A stretch of DNA of 64,000 nt from HGM12587 sp964602445 (GCA_964602445.1 CAZRQV010000001.1:174470-238469), one strand, 5' to 3'. Counted from the stretch's first letter, positions 14,234-22,724 are shown. Numbers and translations: made by a program. Notes: generated from the sequence alone by a model not told the origin.

Positions 14234-15292
14234 ATGGAATTAACCGAACTTATTTCAAATATACAGCCTGCTGATCCGTATGCCTATGATCTTTGTATCA
14301 ATCATTTTGATCATATTGCAAAACCGGTAGGAAGTCTTGGAAAACTGGAAACTTTACTTGCAAAGATTGCCGGAGCATCCCGCACACCCATGATTCGCAT
14401 TTCAAAAAAATGTGTTCTCGTTTTTTGTGCAGACAATGGTGTTTTAGCACAAGGGGTTGCTCAGAGTACCCATGATGTTACAACTGCAATCGCAAAATCA
14501 CTGCTGAATCATACTACCAGCCTTTGTGCAATGGCTTCTGTCTGTCATGCAGATGTGTTCCCGATTGATATGGGTATGATCGACATTGTAGATGGTATGA
14601 TTCCATGTGCAGTTGCCAGAGGGACAAAGGATATGACTCAGGAACCTGCAATGACAAGAGCGCAGGCAGAACAGGCCGTTCTGACAGGAATCCAGATGGT
14701 AAAACAACGAAAAAAAGAAGGATATCAGCTGATTGCCACCGGTGAAGCAGGCATCGGAAATACGACCACTTCCAGTGCCGTTCTTTCAGCACTGTTAAAT
14801 GTTCCGGCAGAAATTGTAACCGGACGCGGTTCCGGACTGACCGAAGAAGGCCTGATCCGGAAACAAAATGCAGTAAAAAAGGCCATTGAAGTAAATCAGC
14901 CGGATCCTTCCGATGTTCTGGACGTATTATCCAAAGTCGGCGGGTTTGACATTGCCGGAATGGTCGGTGCATTTCTTGGCGGTGCACTCTACGGTATCCC
15001 GGTGATCATTGACGGATTTATTTCCGGAGTTGCTGCTCTTTGTGCAGTGAAGCTCTGTCCGGCAGTCAGCGGATATATTCTTCCGTCCCATGTCAGTGCA
15101 GAACCGGCAGGACAGCTTCTGATGGAAGCATTAGGTCTGGATCCTGTCATTCACGCAGAAATGCGTCTGGGCGAAGGAACCGGAGCAGTCGCACTGATGC
15201 CGCTTCTTGATATGGCAGCTTCTGTTTATCATAATGCTGCCAGTTTTGATGATATTCATGTGGAGGTTTATGAAAAATGGACATCCAACTGA
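14234..15292 (+). CDS. cobT: Nicotinate-nucleotide--dimethylbenzimidazole phosphoribosyltransferase
   Basis: The 352-aa product activates the lower-ligand base: it transfers ribose-5-phosphate from nicotinate mononucleotide to a benzimidazole, giving alpha-ribazole-5'-phosphate. Family signatures visible are DHIAKPVGSLGKLE (about residue 25), FCADNGVLAQGV, GEAGIGNTTTSSA and the catalytic-Glu region LGEGTGAVALMPLLDMA near the C terminus. GGAGG (14223-14227) lies 6 bases before ATG 14234. cobU overlaps its 3' end by 16 bases. Confidence 0.95.
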   Translation: MELTELISNIQPADPYAYDLCINHFDHIAKPVGSLGKLETLLAKIAGASRTPMIRISKKCVLVFCADNGVLAQGVAQSTHDVTTAIAKSLLNHTTSLCAMASVCHADVFPIDMGMIDIVDGMIPCAVARGTKDMTQEPAMTRAQAEQAVLTGIQMVKQRKKEGYQLIATGEAGIGNTTTSSAVLSALLNVPAEIVTGRGSGLTEEGLIRKQNAVKKAIEVNQPDPSDVLDVLSKVGGFDIAGMVGAFLGGALYGIPVIIDGFISGVAALCAVKLCPAVSGYILPSHVSAEPAGQLLMEALGLDPVIHAEMRLGEGTGAVALMPLLDMAASVYHNAASFDDIHVEVYEKWTSN

Positions 15293-15759
15293 TCTTAGGA
15301 CCAAACAGCAGCGGAAAAAGTCTTTATGCAGAAAATGCTGCAGTACAAATTACTCAATATCCGCTGTTTTATCTGGCAACTATGATTCCGCAGAATGAAG
15401 AAAATGACAAACGGATTGAAAAACATAAACGTCAGCGTTCCGGCAAAGGATTCACGACCATCGAAGAATCATGGAATATCCATACACTGGATTTTCCGGA
15501 AAATGCAATCGTTCTCTTAGAAGATGCTTCCAATCTGCTGGCCAACGGGATTTTTATTCATCATGCAGATGCGGAAGAATGTTATCAAAGAATCCTGACT
15601 CTTGCAAAAAAATGCCGTAAGCTGATCATTGTCAATATTGATGGACTGGAAACCGGTGATTTTGATGAAGAAACCAATGATTATATCCGACAGATGGATT
15701 TATTAAACCGAAAACTGGAAAGCATCGCTTCTGAGTGTATCTATTTTCAAAAAAAATAA
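15277..15759 (+). CDS. cobU: Short CobU-like adenosylcobinamide kinase/guanylyltransferase
   Basis: The 160-aa product has an N-terminal P-loop (GPNSSGKS, residues 7-14) and the region RIEKHKRQRSGKGFTTIEE (about residue 47). That region matches the CobU motif with the guanylylated histidine. CobU phosphorylates adenosylcobinamide and adds GMP. The protein is about 20 aa shorter than typical CobU, and the usual conserved segment SNEVGxGIVP is replaced here by VNIDGLETGDFDEE. Activity may differ from textbook CobU. It overlaps cobT and is followed by a strong terminator. Confidence 0.8.
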   Translation: MDIQLILGPNSSGKSLYAENAAVQITQYPLFYLATMIPQNEENDKRIEKHKRQRSGKGFTTIEESWNIHTLDFPENAIVLLEDASNLLANGIFIHHADAEECYQRILTLAKKCRKLIIVNIDGLETGDFDEETNDYIRQMDLLNRKLESIASECIYFQKK

Positions 15760-15763
15760 GAAA

Positions 15764-15805
15764 AAGTCTCAAAACATTCTAAAAATCAGAAATGTTTTGA
15801 GACTT
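15764..15805. terminator. Bidirectional terminator between cobU and the ECF gene
   Basis: The 15-bp arms AAGTCTCAAAACATT (15764-15778) and AATGTTTTGAGACTT (15791-15805) are followed by CTTTT on the plus strand and CTTTTTCTTATT on the minus strand. It separates two convergent units. Confidence 0.85.
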
Positions 15806-15813
15806 CTTTTAAT

Positions 15814-16332
15814 TTATCGATTTGTTACACCCTGTTCAGCTACCCGCAATACCTGAATGATCGGAACGATCAGCATTCCGCAGAAGAAATTGCTGACTCC
15901 ATGGACAAAATCCCACGGAAGTCCTGCAATGATCCAAGCGACCATTCCTTCAAAATTCAGACCAAACAAAAGTGCCTGTGCCGGTGCATACAAGGTTCCG
16001 TATAAAAAACCGTGGGATGCACACAGAATCATATATACCAGAGGACGAATCTTTTTCGGCATTTTTTTCGGAAGAAGCATCGTTGCCCCCCAAAGGATCG
16101 TCCAAAGATAAAGATAAGGAATCCACCATGTCGCAAATCCTGCAAAAACACCTGTCAGCAGAACAAAAACATAGATTGGATATAATGCTTTTTTTCTGTA
16201 AACGACAGTAAATGCAATGACAAAGACTCCCAGCAAATGTACATTCGGAGCAATTTCCATGATCATTTTCGATGCATACATGATCGCACCAAGCATTGCA
16301 AATACAGCCACTTCTCTTGTTGTCAGCTTCAC
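15814..16332 (-). CDS. ECF transporter S component, predicted corrinoid or precursor uptake
   Basis: The 172-aa protein has five or six hydrophobic helices and begins MKLTTREVAVFAMLGAIMYA, the usual N terminus of energy-coupling-factor S components. These membrane proteins bind a vitamin and work with shared EcfA/A'/T subunits, which are not in this window. A cobalamin riboswitch upstream of the preceding gene indicates a cobalamin-related substrate. CbrT and CblT are known ECF S components for cobalamin and alpha-ribazole, but I cannot tell which applies. The start is GTG 16332, two bases after the stop of the DUF4430 gene, suggesting translational coupling. Confidence 0.8.
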   Translation of the reverse strand: MKLTTREVAVFAMLGAIMYASKMIMEIAPNVHLLGVFVIAFTVVYRKKALYPIYVFVLLTGVFAGFATWWIPYLYLWTILWGATMLLPKKMPKKIRPLVYMILCASHGFLYGTLYAPAQALLFGLNFEGMVAWIIAGLPWDFVHGVSNFFCGMLIVPIIQVLRVAEQGVTNR

Positions 16333-16334
16333 GA

Positions 16335-16769
16335 TTATTCTGCCTTAAATGCGTAAGAAGATCCTTCTGTGATCTCTGTTGCATCGACACCTGTCATACC
16401 ATATTCGCCGTCGATATAAAATGCCCAGTATTTTCCGTCTTCATCATAATCAAGAGTTTCCCCATTTACTGTTTTTACATAAAGACCGTATTCACCGTCT
16501 TCTCCTGCAATTACGCCCAGATCTACCAGCGCAGCCCCTACGGTTTCTTCATCTGTATGAATTTCAAGATTTACTTCGTTTCCATCAGTACCTACAACGG
16601 TAAATCCAAATTCTTTGCTTCCTTCACCAAGTGTTTCTCCGTCTTCAAAAACTTCTGTGGAAGTATTTACAGCCGCATCTTTTTTGCTGCATCCTGTCAT
16701 ACCAAATGCCATAGAAGTTACCAGCATTGTGGAAAGTAATAAGGTAAATAATCTTTTGTTACGTTTCAT
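16335..16769 (-). CDS. DUF4430 lipoprotein under cobalamin riboswitch
   Basis: The 144-aa product has a lipoprotein signal peptide (lipobox ending FGMTGC at residue 27). A DUF4430 domain follows, recognisable by EDGEYGLYVKTVNG, YWAFYIDGEYGMTGVD and ITEGSSYAFK. DUF4430 is related to the C-terminal domain of transcobalamin. It is probably an extracytoplasmic corrinoid-binding partner of the ECF S component encoded two bases downstream. GGAG lies 8 bases before ATG 16769. Expression is predicted to fall when cobalamin is plentiful. Confidence 0.85.
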   Translation of the reverse strand: MKRNKRLFTLLLSTMLVTSMAFGMTGCSKKDAAVNTSTEVFEDGETLGEGSKEFGFTVVGTDGNEVNLEIHTDEETVGAALVDLGVIAGEDGEYGLYVKTVNGETLDYDEDGKYWAFYIDGEYGMTGVDATEITEGSSYAFKAE

Positions 16770-16822
16770 CTTGTTTCTCCTTTATCTTTTTGAATTTACG
16801 AATGATCTTTTTTCATAAAAAA

Positions 16823-16851
16823 CAGCCCTCTACCACAAAAGTAAAGGGCTG
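16823..16851 (-). terminator. Terminator of the third cobalamin riboswitch
   Basis: CAGCCCT (16823-16829) pairs with AGGGCTG (16845-16851); on the minus strand a run of six Ts follows. It lies between the aptamer and the DUF4430 gene and is the likely off-state structure. Confidence 0.8.
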
Positions 16852-16925
16852 ACTATGGACTTTGCATCACATATTCAAAAATCTACCGCTTACACCAATT
16901 ACTCGTGGCATCATGCTTGTAACAA

Positions 16926-17100
16926 CCAGGCAGGTCTCCCGACTTGTAGATCCATGCATTCAGCCTTCTTCCCAGTTTCCCAGTGAATTTCTTGGCTTCT
17001 GCTCCCTAATTACGGTGACGAGTTCGTACAGGATTTGCACCTGTTTCCCTTTTCACTAAAAGATTCGGATCACTTCCCAATCTTTCAGCACCTGATTCTC
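16926..17100 (-). ncRNA. Cobalamin riboswitch controlling DUF4430-ECF S genes
   Basis: On the minus strand the aptamer begins ATCAGGTGCTGAAAG and has AAACAGGTGCAAATCCTG (about 17048-17031), GTCACCGTAATTAGGGAG and ACTGGGAAGAAGGC. It closes with GTCGGGAGACCTGCCTGG near 16926. This matches the cobalamin riboswitch consensus. It is 150 bases upstream of the DUF4430 gene with a terminator between. Confidence 0.93.
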
Positions 17101-17124
17101 TTATTCTTCTATGAAACTTTCAAA

Positions 17125-17153
17125 ATTATATCATACTTTTTTTTCATAATCAA
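17125..17153 (-). promoter_or_regulatory. Promoter of the third cobalamin riboswitch
   Basis: On the minus strand TTGATT (17153-17148) and a perfect TATAAT (17130-17125) are 17 bases apart, immediately upstream of the aptamer. Confidence 0.75.
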
Positions 17154-17237
17154 GTATGATCTGATTCTTTCATCCTTTATCTGACTTTTCTTTTATCCAA
17201 ACAAAATTCTTGGGGCTTTTTCGGATGCTTCCATTGT

Positions 17238-17888
17238 CTATTTAGTTTCTTCCGTTTTTCCATTTACTTCTTCATTCTTTCCGTTTAAATGCTCATGCAT
17301 GCTTCGTTCCATGGCTTTTAATTCTTCGGAAAAACGAATCAGACTTTTTTGAAGTTCTTCCTGATGAGCTTCTTCGCTTTTATAACAGATTCGATGTTCC
17401 ATACTTGCCCAGAAATCCATGGACATGGTACGAATCTGAATCTCTACCGGAAAATATTCCATTCCGTCTACATGGTAGACCGGAACACCGAAGATCACGT
17501 GATAACTGGTATATCCGCTGTCTTTCGGCTGTTTAATATAATCTCTTTCTCTGATAAAAATCAGATCCTGCTGCTGTTTTAAAAGTTCTGCAACCGCATA
17601 AATATCTTCTTCAAAATAGCAGATGACACGGATTCCTGCAATATCACGGATGTTGTCAGCTGCCGCTTCTACGGTCATCGGAAGAGATTTCTTTAATAAT
17701 TTCTTTTCCAGGCTTTCTTTTTTCTTAATACGGGTCTGAATATAATGAATTGGATAATTGTTGTTTTTCTTACGATAATCTTTATTTAAAATTTCCAAAC
17801 GCATACGCACATTATTCATGGCATCATTGTATGGTCTGATCAGTTCCTGATACGCTTCCTCAGGAATGTGAAGTTCTTCATTGGTCAT
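17238..17888 (-). CDS. Small alarmone synthetase (RelA/SpoT synthetase domain)
   Basis: The 216-aa product is a single-domain (p)ppGpp synthetase of the GTP pyrophosphokinase family. RDIAGIRVICYFEED (about residue 88), the QPKDSGYTSYHVI substrate loop (about 125) and EIQIRTMSMDFWASMEH (about 155) are the synthetase hallmarks. No HD hydrolase or regulatory TGS/ACT domain is present. It should transfer pyrophosphate from ATP to GTP or GDP. GGAG lies 8 bases before ATG 17888. It stands alone behind a good promoter. A second, larger paralogue is at 47579-48385. Confidence 0.9.
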   Translation of the reverse strand: MTNEELHIPEEAYQELIRPYNDAMNNVRMRLEILNKDYRKKNNNYPIHYIQTRIKKKESLEKKLLKKSLPMTVEAAADNIRDIAGIRVICYFEEDIYAVAELLKQQQDLIFIRERDYIKQPKDSGYTSYHVIFGVPVYHVDGMEYFPVEIQIRTMSMDFWASMEHRICYKSEEAHQEELQKSLIRFSEELKAMERSMHEHLNGKNEEVNGKTEETK

Positions 17889-17972
17889 GAGCTTTCTCCG
17901 CAAAATCAATCATATTTCTAATGCTGTTCACTGTTCTTCCGAGTCTTAGGAACAATTGCATATCTCAATCAT

Positions 17973-18001
17973 ATTTTAACTTAGAAACTGTGTATTTTCA
18001 A
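17973..18001 (-). promoter_or_regulatory. Promoter of the small alarmone synthetase gene
   Basis: On the minus strand TTGAAA (18001-17996) and TAAAAT (17978-17973) are 17 bases apart. Confidence 0.55.
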
Positions 18002-18085
18002 CTATATTGACAGAAAAATAACAAATTCTTAATAAAATATATACAATCATTTTAGAACTGCATCGGTTCTTTTCCAGACACGAGA

Positions 18086-18532
18086 TTACAGATCTCTGCT
18101 GTCCAGTACGATTGTAAACGGACCGTCATTCATCAAAGCAACGTGCATATGTGCACCGAAGATTCCTTTTTCTACCACAGGAACCGTTTTTTTACATTCA
18201 TCACAAATATATTCATAAAGTTCATTTGCCATATCCGGTTTTCCGGCAGCAGTAAAACTTGGACGATATCCTTTTTTGCAGTTTGCATATAAAGTAAACT
18301 GAGAGATCATCAAAAGCTCTCCTCCCACATCAGCCAAAGAAAGATTGGTCTTTCCTTCAGAATCTTCAAAGATGCGAAGTCCTACCAGTTTTTTTACCAG
18401 TTTATCTGCCACAGTTCGGTCATCTTCATCGGAAATTCCTACCAAAACAAGAAATCCTTTTCCAATCTTTCCGACCACTTTTTCTTCTACAGTTACAGAT
18501 GCTTCTGTAACTCTCTGTATTACAAATTTCAT
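18086..18532 (-). CDS. dtd: D-aminoacyl-tRNA deacylase
   Basis: The 148-aa product removes D-amino acids mischarged on tRNA. The two family motifs that form the cross-subunit active site are visible: SQFTLYANCKKGYRPSF (about residue 77) and the NDGPFT motif (about residue 137, the usual Gly-cisPro). The N terminus MKFVIQRVTEASVTV is typical. GGAG lies upstream of ATG 18532. It follows the Nudix gene by 18 bases on the same strand. Confidence 0.96.
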   Translation of the reverse strand: MKFVIQRVTEASVTVEEKVVGKIGKGFLVLVGISDEDDRTVADKLVKKLVGLRIFEDSEGKTNLSLADVGGELLMISQFTLYANCKKGYRPSFTAAGKPDMANELYEYICDECKKTVPVVEKGIFGAHMHVALMNDGPFTIVLDSRDL

Positions 18533-18550
18533 AAATTAAATACGCTCCTT

Positions 18551-19159
18551 TTAATCCCTTAAAAACCAGAACGGGTCTTCGCTGTGAATAAAATTCATCA
18601 AAAGATACCCTGCCATTACCGATAGTTTCTGTGTCTTTAAGATTTCTTTTGCCAGAGTTCTGTCAGCCAATACGACTTCAATGGTTTCGCTTGCCTCTAA
18701 AAATGCATTGGAAGGTTCGCCAAAGGCTTCCCCGAAAACAGTTCTGCAGGATTCATCTGTCATCCCTACCGTTGTGAAAAATGGCTCACTGTAACAGTCA
18801 TCGTATTCGATTGGTGAAAATATCAGACCGGTCTCTTCTTTCATTTCCCTGACTGCTGTCTGACGATAATTTTCTCCTTCATCGATCAATCCCGCCGGAA
18901 GTTCATAAATATAGTCTCCAATGGCATAGCGATACTGACGGATCAATACGATTCGATCCTGTTCTCCTCTGTGAATGGCGTAAATGATCGCACCATCGGC
19001 GTTGTTTTTTCTTGTTTTCAATTTCAATTTATTTTCATTGACGGCCCTGGAAGCTACATAATAGGGATGAATATCACCGGTGCGGTCTTCCACTGTCAGC
19101 TCAAACATGTTCAAAAACTGTTGTCTGGTCTGCTGTACAATCTTTAAAATCTTTGGCAT
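18551..19159 (-). CDS. Nudix hydrolase, ADP-ribose pyrophosphatase-like
   Basis: The 202-aa product has the full Nudix box (G-x5-E-x7-REMKEETGL at about residues 94-116). An N-terminal beta domain precedes it (FELTVEDRTGDIHPYYVASR), as in ADP-ribose pyrophosphatases. It is predicted to hydrolyse ADP-ribose or a related nucleotide sugar. ATG 19159 is chosen because GGAG lies 7 bases upstream; the open frame extends 17 codons further without a ribosome-binding site. Confidence 0.85.
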   Translation of the reverse strand: MPKILKIVQQTRQQFLNMFELTVEDRTGDIHPYYVASRAVNENKLKLKTRKNNADGAIIYAIHRGEQDRIVLIRQYRYAIGDYIYELPAGLIDEGENYRQTAVREMKEETGLIFSPIEYDDCYSEPFFTTVGMTDESCRTVFGEAFGEPSNAFLEASETIEVVLADRTLAKEILKTQKLSVMAGYLLMNFIHSEDPFWFLRD

Positions 19160-19238
19160 CCTTTTACTCCTGCAGATCATCCCGAACGCTGGTTTGATTC
19201 CCCGGATCAACCGTTCGGAATGATTTTATATCATATAA

Positions 19239-19263
19239 AAAGGGTGACAAATTATCACCCTTT
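19239..19263 (-). terminator. Terminator after rsfS
   Basis: AAAGGGTGA (19239-19247) pairs with TCACCCTTT (19255-19263). On the minus strand a TTTTATATGA stretch follows. It ends the obg-to-rsfS unit. Confidence 0.7.
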
Positions 19264-19270
19264 CTGTTTC

Positions 19271-19642
19271 TTATGATTCTTCACTTGAGAGTTCTTCCAG
19301 TGAAATATCTTTTCCATCTCTCCAGATTCGTTCCAGATCATAAAATAATCTGTTTTCTTCATCAAATACATGTACGATGATATCTGCATAATCCAGTAAG
19401 ATCCAGTTTGCTGTCTGGTATCCTTCGATCTGCTTTGCTTCCAGACCGGCTTTTTTGTACAAATCTTCCTGTACACTGTCTACCATAGCCTGTACCTGAT
19501 TTCGGTTGGAACCGCTGGCAATGATAAAATAGTCTGCAAGAACGGAAACACCGGAAATATCAATGATCTTAATATCGTTTGCTTTCTTTTCCGCTAATGC
19601 ATCATATGCGATTTTTGCCATTTCCTTAGATGTTGCTGCCAT
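19271..19642 (-). CDS. rsfS: Ribosome silencing factor
   Basis: The 123-aa product binds ribosomal protein L14 and blocks subunit joining in slow growth. The family core VLADYFIIASGSNRNQVQAMVD (shown here as VLADYFIIASGSNRNQ, about residue 31) and WILLDYADIIVHVFDEENR (about residue 80) are clear. GGAGG lies before ATG 19642. It follows yqeK by 13 bases, the usual order in Firmicutes. Confidence 0.95.
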   Translation of the reverse strand: MAATSKEMAKIAYDALAEKKANDIKIIDISGVSVLADYFIIASGSNRNQVQAMVDSVQEDLYKKAGLEAKQIEGYQTANWILLDYADIIVHVFDEENRLFYDLERIWRDGKDISLEELSSEES

Positions 19643-19655
19643 AGGAATTCCTCCT

Positions 19656-20237
19656 TTATTTCTTTAATTTCCATTTATAAAAATCATAGCTGATTTTGGT
19701 TGTCGGGTCAATCATTTCCGGACGATCACTTAAAAAGTGTAACGTTCCCTCTAATACCTGATAAAGAGCTTCTTCGATATTTTCAAAAGTAAGCTTCCGT
19801 ATTTCCTTCAGATTTGGTGCTTTATCACGATTCGGTTCAATATAATCCGCCATATAGATGATCATATCCAGAAGAGACATATCTGCTTTTCCGGTTGTAT
19901 GACAGCGAATTGCACTGAGAATTTCCGGATCCGTAACTCCGTAAACGGTTTCCGCCAGATAAGCACCCAGTTTTGCATGGAGCAGCGATGGATTTTTTTC
20001 TTCCATTGCTGTAATCTCAATTCCATTTTTTCTGCACATCTTTAGTTTCTGTGCATTAGGAATGCACTTTGCACAATCATGAAGAAGTCCTGCTACGGCG
20101 GCCTTCGTCATATCTGCACCATAACGCATAGCCAGACTTTCTGCAGTATACATCACTCCCAGAGTATGTTCATACCGATCATCTGACAATGCTTCTTTTA
20201 CCTGTTTCTGCAGTGCTTTTAAATCATATTCTGCCAT
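19656..20237 (-). CDS. yqeK: HD-domain nucleotide hydrolase YqeK (symmetrical Ap4A hydrolase)
   Basis: The 193-aa HD-domain protein has HTLGVMYTAESLAMRYG (first His), LLHDCAKCIPN (the HD motif, about residue 60), HAKLGAYLAETVYG and the metal-binding Asp in IYMADYIEPNRD. YqeK proteins cleave diadenosine tetraphosphate symmetrically to ADP. ATG 20237 is preferred because GAGG lies 6 bases upstream. It sits between nadD and rsfS as in other Firmicutes. Confidence 0.93.
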   Translation of the reverse strand: MAEYDLKALQKQVKEALSDDRYEHTLGVMYTAESLAMRYGADMTKAAVAGLLHDCAKCIPNAQKLKMCRKNGIEITAMEEKNPSLLHAKLGAYLAETVYGVTDPEILSAIRCHTTGKADMSLLDMIIYMADYIEPNRDKAPNLKEIRKLTFENIEEALYQVLEGTLHFLSDRPEMIDPTTKISYDFYKWKLKK

Positions 20238-20278
20238 TTGTGTCCTCGAATTCTTTCTTTTCAAAGCATTCCGTCTGC

Positions 20279-20887
20279 TTAACCGCCATAAATGCCTGTT
20301 TTTTTAATGTATTCACTGACCGGCTGACCTACATAATGGGAAATATCTTCTCCCTGCAAAATCAGTTCACGGATTTCACTGCTGGACGCGTCCACTTTCG
20401 GTGAATTTAAGATCAGACACTCTGCCTGAAAGGTATCCTGAATTTCAGTGATCTGCTGTTCTAAATCTTTGATTCCTGCTTCGTCTCTGCATGCCACCAG
20501 AAGCGTACAAAGTTTTGCAATCTTTCCCGGTTCTTTCCATGTTGGAAAATCCCGTAAAGAATCCGCACCAATGATAAAATAAAATCGATCGTTCGGATAC
20601 TGTTCGTGAAATTTTTCCAGCGTTTGAAAGGTATAATGATAACAAGTATCAGAACCTTCCACATCACAAAGAAACATATACGGAACCTGTTCTGTTGCCA
20701 GACGAATCATTTCACATCGGATTTCGAAATCCATCTGCTGTGTATCTTTTTTATGGGGAGGATTTCCATTGGGCATGATCCAGATTTCATCCAGATCAAA
20801 CTGATCATATGCGGTTTTTGCCAGTTGAAAATGTCCTTTGTGAAAAGGATCAAAGGTTCCTCCTAAAATACCGATTTTTTTACACAT
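20279..20887 (-). CDS. nadD: Nicotinate-nucleotide adenylyltransferase
   Basis: The 202-aa product makes nicotinate adenine dinucleotide from nicotinate mononucleotide and ATP. The nucleotidyltransferase motif GGTFDPFHKGHF (residues 9-20) and the second signature SSSEIRELI (about residue 172) are visible, with FYFIIGADSLRDFPTWKEP between them. It overlaps the end of yhbY by 8 bases. Confidence 0.95.
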   Translation of the reverse strand: MCKKIGILGGTFDPFHKGHFQLAKTAYDQFDLDEIWIMPNGNPPHKKDTQQMDFEIRCEMIRLATEQVPYMFLCDVEGSDTCYHYTFQTLEKFHEQYPNDRFYFIIGADSLRDFPTWKEPGKIAKLCTLLVACRDEAGIKDLEQQITEIQDTFQAECLILNSPKVDASSSEIRELILQGEDISHYVGQPVSEYIKKTGIYGG

Positions 20888-21188
20888 TCTTCTTTGCTTT
20901 TGGAAGTTCGATCTTTTTGTTGTTGTCTTTTCCTTCTTTATAAAGAACGATTTTTTTGCCGATTACCTGAACTACCTGAGAACGTGTTCTCTCTGCGATG
21001 CATTCAGCGATTTCTCTTGCATCATCTTCACAATTCTGAAGAACACTGATCTTAATTAATTCTCTTTTATCTAAAGCCTGTCTGATTGCTTCTACGTTTT
21101 CTGTAGTTACACTGTTTTTCCCAACCTGAAAGATCGGATCCATAGTCATTGCAAGACTTTTTAAATATGCTCTCTGTTTGCTTGTCAT
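20880..21188 (-). CDS. yhbY: Ribosome assembly RNA-binding protein YhbY
   Basis: The 102-aa product is a CRS1/YhbY-domain protein that binds pre-50S particles. It has the pattern KQRAYLKSLAMTMDPIFQVG, with the GKNSV loop (near residue 30) and KISVLQNCEDDAREIAE. GAGG lies 5 bases before ATG 21188; a longer in-frame start has no such site. It lies between obg and nadD. Confidence 0.93.
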   Translation of the reverse strand: MTSKQRAYLKSLAMTMDPIFQVGKNSVTTENVEAIRQALDKRELIKISVLQNCEDDAREIAECIAERTRSQVVQVIGKKIVLYKEGKDNNKKIELPKAKKNV

Positions 21189-21296
21189 AGTTACCTCATT
21201 ATTTACTGGCGTTCTGAGAGTTTGGCAACTCTGCAAAACATTTCTTTCTATCGTTGCTGATCTGTATACTCTGTTACCCTTTTGCTTTTACAGCAT

Positions 21297-22595
21297 TTAT
21301 TTATAATAATCAAATACAAGTCCGTACATACGAACAGTGTCGCCTTCCTGAATTCCGGCTTCTTCTAACTGCTGCAGGATACCTGTATCTTTTAAGAAAC
21401 GCTGGAAGAATGCAAAACCTTTTTCGGATTCCAGATTGGTATAACCAAGCATCTTTTCGATTCGTGGTCCTTCTACGATATAGGTATTTTCTTCTTCTTC
21501 GGATTTTTCCACGGTAAACGGCAGATTTGCATCGAAACCAATTTCCAGTTCCGGGAAAAATTCCTGTTCGAATACAACTTCTTTGACCGGTGTCTCGTCT
21601 AATACTTTTTTTACATAGTAAAGAAGTTCTTTTACGCCCTGTCCTGTAACTGCAGAGATCGGGAATACTTTGTATCCTTTCGGTTCGAACTCTTTGCGGA
21701 TCCGATCGATCGGATTTTCACTTTCACCATCGTCATAAATTGCATCCACTTTATTCGCTGCAATGATCTGCGGACGGCTTGCAATCTCTTCATTGTACGA
21801 TGCAAGTTCTTTATTGATCGCATAGATATCTTCAATCGGATCTCTCCCTTCTGTAGAAGCCGCATCTACGATGTGGATCATACAGCGTGTTCTTTCGATA
21901 TGACGCAGGAAATCATGTCCAAGGCCAACACCTTCTGCCGCACCTTCAATCAGTCCCGGTACGTCAGCAATGACAAATCCGTCTCCATCCATATCTACAA
22001 CACCCAGATTTGGTGTTAATGTCGTGAAATGGTAATTTGCAATCTTCGGACGTGCATTGGTTACACGGGATAAGAACGTAGATTTTCCTACATTCGGGAA
22101 CCCTACCAGTCCTACATCAGCGATCACTTTCAGCTCTAATTGAACTTCCAGTTCCTGTGCCGGCTGTCCCGGTTTTGCATATTTTGGAGCCTGCATGGTA
22201 GAAGTTGCAAAATGCATATTTCCAATACCGCCGCGTCCGCCTTTTAAAAGAGTTACTTTTTTATTGTCACCGGACATGTCAGCGATTACTTTTCCGCTGG
22301 CCGCATCTTTAATCACAGTTCCTTCCGGAACTTTTAAGATGATGTCTTCGCCGTCTTTTCCGTGACATTTTCTTTTTCCGCCTTCTTCGCCGTCGGTAGC
22401 AGCAAATTTTCTGCGGTGTCTGTATTCTGATAATGTATTTAAGCCTTCGTCCACAACAAAGATTACGTCACCGCCACGTCCGCCGTCACCGCCGTCCGGA
22501 CCGCCATCCGGAACAAACAGTTCTCGTCTGAAAGATACATGACCGTTACCGCCTTTACCGGAACGAATGATGATTTTCGCTCTATCTGCAAACAT
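21297..22595 (-). CDS. obg: GTPase Obg/CgtA
   Basis: The 432-aa product is the essential ribosome-associated GTPase. The glycine-rich Obg fold occupies residues 1-158 (RSGKGGNGHVSFRREL at the start). The G domain has GFPNVGKST (G1), DVPGL (G3) and NKVD (G4), and the C-terminal OCT domain begins near residue 350. GGAG lies before ATG 22595. It follows rpmA, the standard order. Confidence 0.97.
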   Translation of the reverse strand: MFADRAKIIIRSGKGGNGHVSFRRELFVPDGGPDGGDGGRGGDVIFVVDEGLNTLSEYRHRRKFAATDGEEGGKRKCHGKDGEDIILKVPEGTVIKDAASGKVIADMSGDNKKVTLLKGGRGGIGNMHFATSTMQAPKYAKPGQPAQELEVQLELKVIADVGLVGFPNVGKSTFLSRVTNARPKIANYHFTTLTPNLGVVDMDGDGFVIADVPGLIEGAAEGVGLGHDFLRHIERTRCMIHIVDAASTEGRDPIEDIYAINKELASYNEEIASRPQIIAANKVDAIYDDGESENPIDRIRKEFEPKGYKVFPISAVTGQGVKELLYYVKKVLDETPVKEVVFEQEFFPELEIGFDANLPFTVEKSEEEENTYIVEGPRIEKMLGYTNLESEKGFAFFQRFLKDTGILQQLEEAGIQEGDTVRMYGLVFDYYK

Positions 22596-22724
22596 ATTTT
22601 TCTCCTTTCGGGGAACCTTAAAACTGCGAGAAACTCGCAGCGCGTGTTTCTCAAGTTATCGCGGTGCTCTTCAAATACTTGTGCAAGCACAGCATTTTCA
22701 TCGCTACTCGCGTAAACTAAGAAA

